A stretch of DNA of 64,000 nt, taken from the NCBI GenBank assembly GCA_028023455.1, contig JAQFVV010012499.1, forward strand, positions 2,424,584-2,488,583, written 5' to 3'. The notes beneath the pieces are model-generated. The model was not told where the DNA came from and did not search any database. It worked only from the letters and a program-made list of their open reading frames with translations. The stretch is from Epiperipatus broadwayi (Eukaryota; Onychophora; Udeonychophora; Euonychophora; Peripatidae). The position numbers were made by a program, and so were the translations under genes. The stretch's first letter is position 1, and each line of letters begins with the position of its first letter. Shown here piece after piece: positions 61,323-64,000 of this stretch.

Positions 61323-61796
61323 TGATTTAGTTTGCGCTCATGTCCATTTTGAAATCTAAAAACCACCATTGATACATCCAACTGATAAATGTCATAAATA
61401 TTGAAAAAAAGTACTTTAAATTCATATTTTAAAAATTATAACTTAGTAAAAACAATATGAATTATTTTATTAGGGATTTTTAAATGTATCTTCATAAACT
61501 ATTTAAAATATGATGGTGCAAAGCACCAGAATTTGCAGGGAGGGAAGGATGATTTGGCCGATTGTCCAAATGATGCAGAAGTCTGATCAAACCAAGCTTA
61601 TAATTTCCTAATACTAAAAGATTATACTATATGCCCATATAAAATAAAGCACATTATTTGTTCTAGCTTATAATTTCTAAAATATGAATTTAAAGTATTT
61701 TTATTCAATATTTATGTCATTTATTAGTTGGATAGGTCAGCAGCAGTTTTAGCTGGTCTTTAGATTTCAAAATGGCTGTGAGTGCAAACTAAATCG
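61323..61796. mobile_element. Foldback FB6, ~474 bp with unpaired loop
   Basis: TGATTTAGTTTGCGCTCATG at 61323 is inverse to the AGTGCAAACTAAATCG ending at ~61796. ATCCAACTGATAAATGTCAT pairs with ATGTCATTTATTAGTTGGAT, and TACTTTAAATTCATATTTT with AAAATATGAATTTAAAGTA. About 200 bp in the middle are unpaired. No coding frame. Confidence 0.75.
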
Positions 61797-62436
61797 GCAT
61801 CCTTTTGATTTTTTCCCCCATCCAAACAGATAAGTGGTTACATTTTAAAACTTGCAATACTATTGATAACAATAGCATTTGAAAATTTGGTGATTTACAT
61901 TAACATTTCTTCCATCATTTGATAAATTAATAACCATAAAAATTGGTTTTTTTAAAAAAAAGTTACCATGATTCTTATTGATTTTGCAAATGTAAATTTG
62001 TGTTTTATTCTTTATGGATAAAATCATTTCAGTATGACACAAAACAAACAAAATAAAAAGACTTTACATAAAAAATAGCTAGCACAATTTTATAAATATT
62101 ACTTTTTAATTATTTCTTTTCTTATATTCCTTTCTTCATGTAAAATTTTATTATCAAAACTAAAACTTTTGTAATACAATATTTAATAGTCATAAAATAA
62201 TCAAATTATTTTATTTTAATTAAATTATATAAGTTTTTCTTTTTAACTTGTTTTAATAAATGAATTATGGTACTTTCTAATATATAAAATTCTACAATGC
62301 TGTTGCTGTTAATTTTATGTATTGTATTAATAATACTTCAGTGACCATTGTAAATTTTATCTTTAGAATTATTTATTAATTTATTTGGATATAAAATTTT
62401 GGCACTGATAAATTTTTGAAAATTGTTTTTATATGC
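61797..62436. other. No gene seen
   Basis: AT-rich spacer. The short minus ORF at 61860-62051 is compositional. Confidence 0.45.
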
Positions 62437-62705
62437 AATTGAATGGACGGTTGGAGTATGGAGTGGATTGAAGCCTGTCCATTAAAGTATGAAGATTGGC
62501 TATCCTAATATATATCTGAGCACTTATTGCATATATGTGTAGAGATGATAATCTGGACCAACTGATGATTGCTGATTTAGCATGAAATACATATATTGGT
62601 GATTATTTATCTTATATATATATATATATATGTGTGTGTGTTCGAGTGTATCAGTTTTATGAGATAGAGGGAAGAATGATGAATCGTGTGAAAGTCTTTG
62701 CTCAT
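62437..62705. mobile_element. FB2, copy b
   Basis: Collinear with the inverse of ~17950-18140: GGATTGAAGCCTGTCCATTAAAG, GAAGATTGGCTATCC, TGAGCACTTATTG and CTGGACCAACTGATGA. GTGTATCAGTTTTATGAGAT and GTGAAAGTCTTTG follow, matching 18236-18285. A (TA)n/(TG)n tract (62612-62640) interrupts it. Confidence 0.65.
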
Positions 62706-63102
62706 ATATCATATATATCTATTTTTTTGCAAATCTTCGATGTATAAATTTAAATTTTCAAGTTTACTCAGTTGCAATCTATATAAATCATATAAAAACT
62801 AAAACCATGTTATGTTTTATAATCATACAATAATATCTAACAAAAACGTTAATTTTGATAATAAATTTTTACACAATGAAAAGAGAATGAAAAAATTAAT
62901 TAATTAATCTTTTTGAAGTCATGCAGTTTACAAATGTATAGAAAGAGATGAGAGAACAAACATAAACTTTAAAAATATCTAAAAATTTAATATTAAAAAA
63001 GCATTTACTTGTTCCATTTCTAAGTTCCTATAACAAACTGTAAAGACCATATATACATAGTCAGGAAAACAAATCCTAAAAACCAAGTAATGACCACCAA
63101 CT

Positions 63103-63105
<3 letters not shown>
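62706..63105. other. No gene seen
   Basis: AT-rich spacer. Confidence 0.45.

Positions 63106-63186
<81 letters not shown>
63106..63186. repeat. (AT)n microsatellite, 81 bp
   Basis: Uninterrupted AT dinucleotides, the longest perfect AT run in the window. Confidence 0.95.
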
Positions 63187-63189
<3 letters not shown>

Positions 63190-64000
63190 TACCACAAACA
63201 ATACAAAGTCAATTATCACTACTTACAATCACAGGATAATCTCCAAATGAAATAACCGATCCTGATATACATACCTTCTCTCTTATATCCCTCTAGGGTG
63301 AGGGAGACACAAGAGACATTTAAATTATATAAAAAATGATGAATATATATTTATTGCAGTAAATAATGCATAAATGCAGAGATAATAAGTATTAAGATTT
63401 ATTAATGTAATTTTAAAAAATAACAATAACAAACAAAAAAAATTTATAAATACATTTCCTTTGCCAATTATAAGAGCAATTGGGAGCGCTGGGTTTTAAA
63501 CATATTTAAAAAAAAAATACAAAAATTAGATAAACATTACTACTAATTTACAATGTGAGTTATTGTTAACTCTTTGATATACATTTTAATTAGTTTCATA
63601 GATTTGGCATGATTGAGAATTCACTACACATGTTTTATTATTACTTTAACTACACATGTCTTATCATTATTTCAAGTTTATCAACTATTATTAATTTTAT
63701 AATTAAATCTCTATTCATATACTCTTCTTATGCACTATGCATGCAAAACATGGACATGATAATATATTCATGTATTCCCATAATTCTTGGAGGGATACCT
63801 TGATACAACTTAGGCATGTCTTAATAAATGCATAATTAAAATGTGTGGTATAGTTGAGTAGAACTCAGCTTAAAAACTTTAACTACATCAGTGAGGGAAC
63901 ACAATCACAAATGATCCTCAGATCATGGCATTTTCATAATTATAACATTACAGATACTATACATCAGGTCAGAAAAGTATCTTGCAAATATGACTAACAT
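63187..64000. other. No gene seen to the window end
   Basis: AT-rich. The 64-codon ORF at 63609-63803 is hydrophobic by composition and has no supporting feature. Confidence 0.4.

Overview
This looks like a gene-poor, repeat-rich stretch of a large, very AT-rich animal nuclear genome. I judge roughly three quarters A+T by eye and have not counted it. The eukaryotic signs are tRNA-derived SINEs with target duplications, Penelope-like, LINE, mariner, piggyBac-type and LTR-retrotransposon remnants, long AT/TTA microsatellites and a 500-N scaffold gap. I see no bacterial operons, no rRNA, no CRISPR array and no multi-exon host gene that I can defend. The species cannot be named from this sequence. 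The composition and repeat mix would suit an AT-rich invertebrate (for example some flatworms, hydrozoans or arachnids), but that is inference only.

Layout. 1-6 kb: a SINE with clear target duplications, a decayed Penelope-like element (PLE), an intact 230-codon PLE-type GIY-YIG endonuclease ORF, and a 575-bp foldback element (family FB1). 9-12 kb: two loci of a related ~130-150 bp tandem repeat. 14.3-14.9 kb: a fossil mariner transposase on the minus strand. 18 kb: foldback FB2. 21.3-23.3 kb: a less AT-rich block with a short secretory-looking ORF and promoter-like sequence. 23.4 kb: a second SINE. 24.4-25.2 kb: (TTA)n tracts bounding the assembly gap. 27.7-32.6 kb: two decayed non-LTR retrotransposons with a foldback between them. 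32.8-34.5 kb: a solo LTR (family A). 34.7-37.3 kb: two large palindromes, the second built from the 3' end of a Penelope-like element. 42.1-45 kb: the 5' LTR, primer-binding site and broken gag of a family A element. 46.6-54.6 kb: a structurally complete, minus-oriented LTR element (family B) with ~3.2 kb LTRs, an ATAT target duplication and only 936 bp of internal sequence. A 747-bp piggyBac-type MITE sits in one of its LTRs. 55-64 kb: two more inverted copies and one part-copy of FB1, a second FB2 copy, another palindrome, tRNA-like fragments and microsatellites.

There is no host pathway to reconstruct. The biology here is mobile DNA. The most informative parts are the family B element with its built-in filled/empty insertion-site comparison, the head-to-head PLE palindrome, the recurrent foldback families and the intact GIY-YIG ORF. 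Regions called empty are regions where I saw no supportable gene by reading. A homology search or transcript data could change that.
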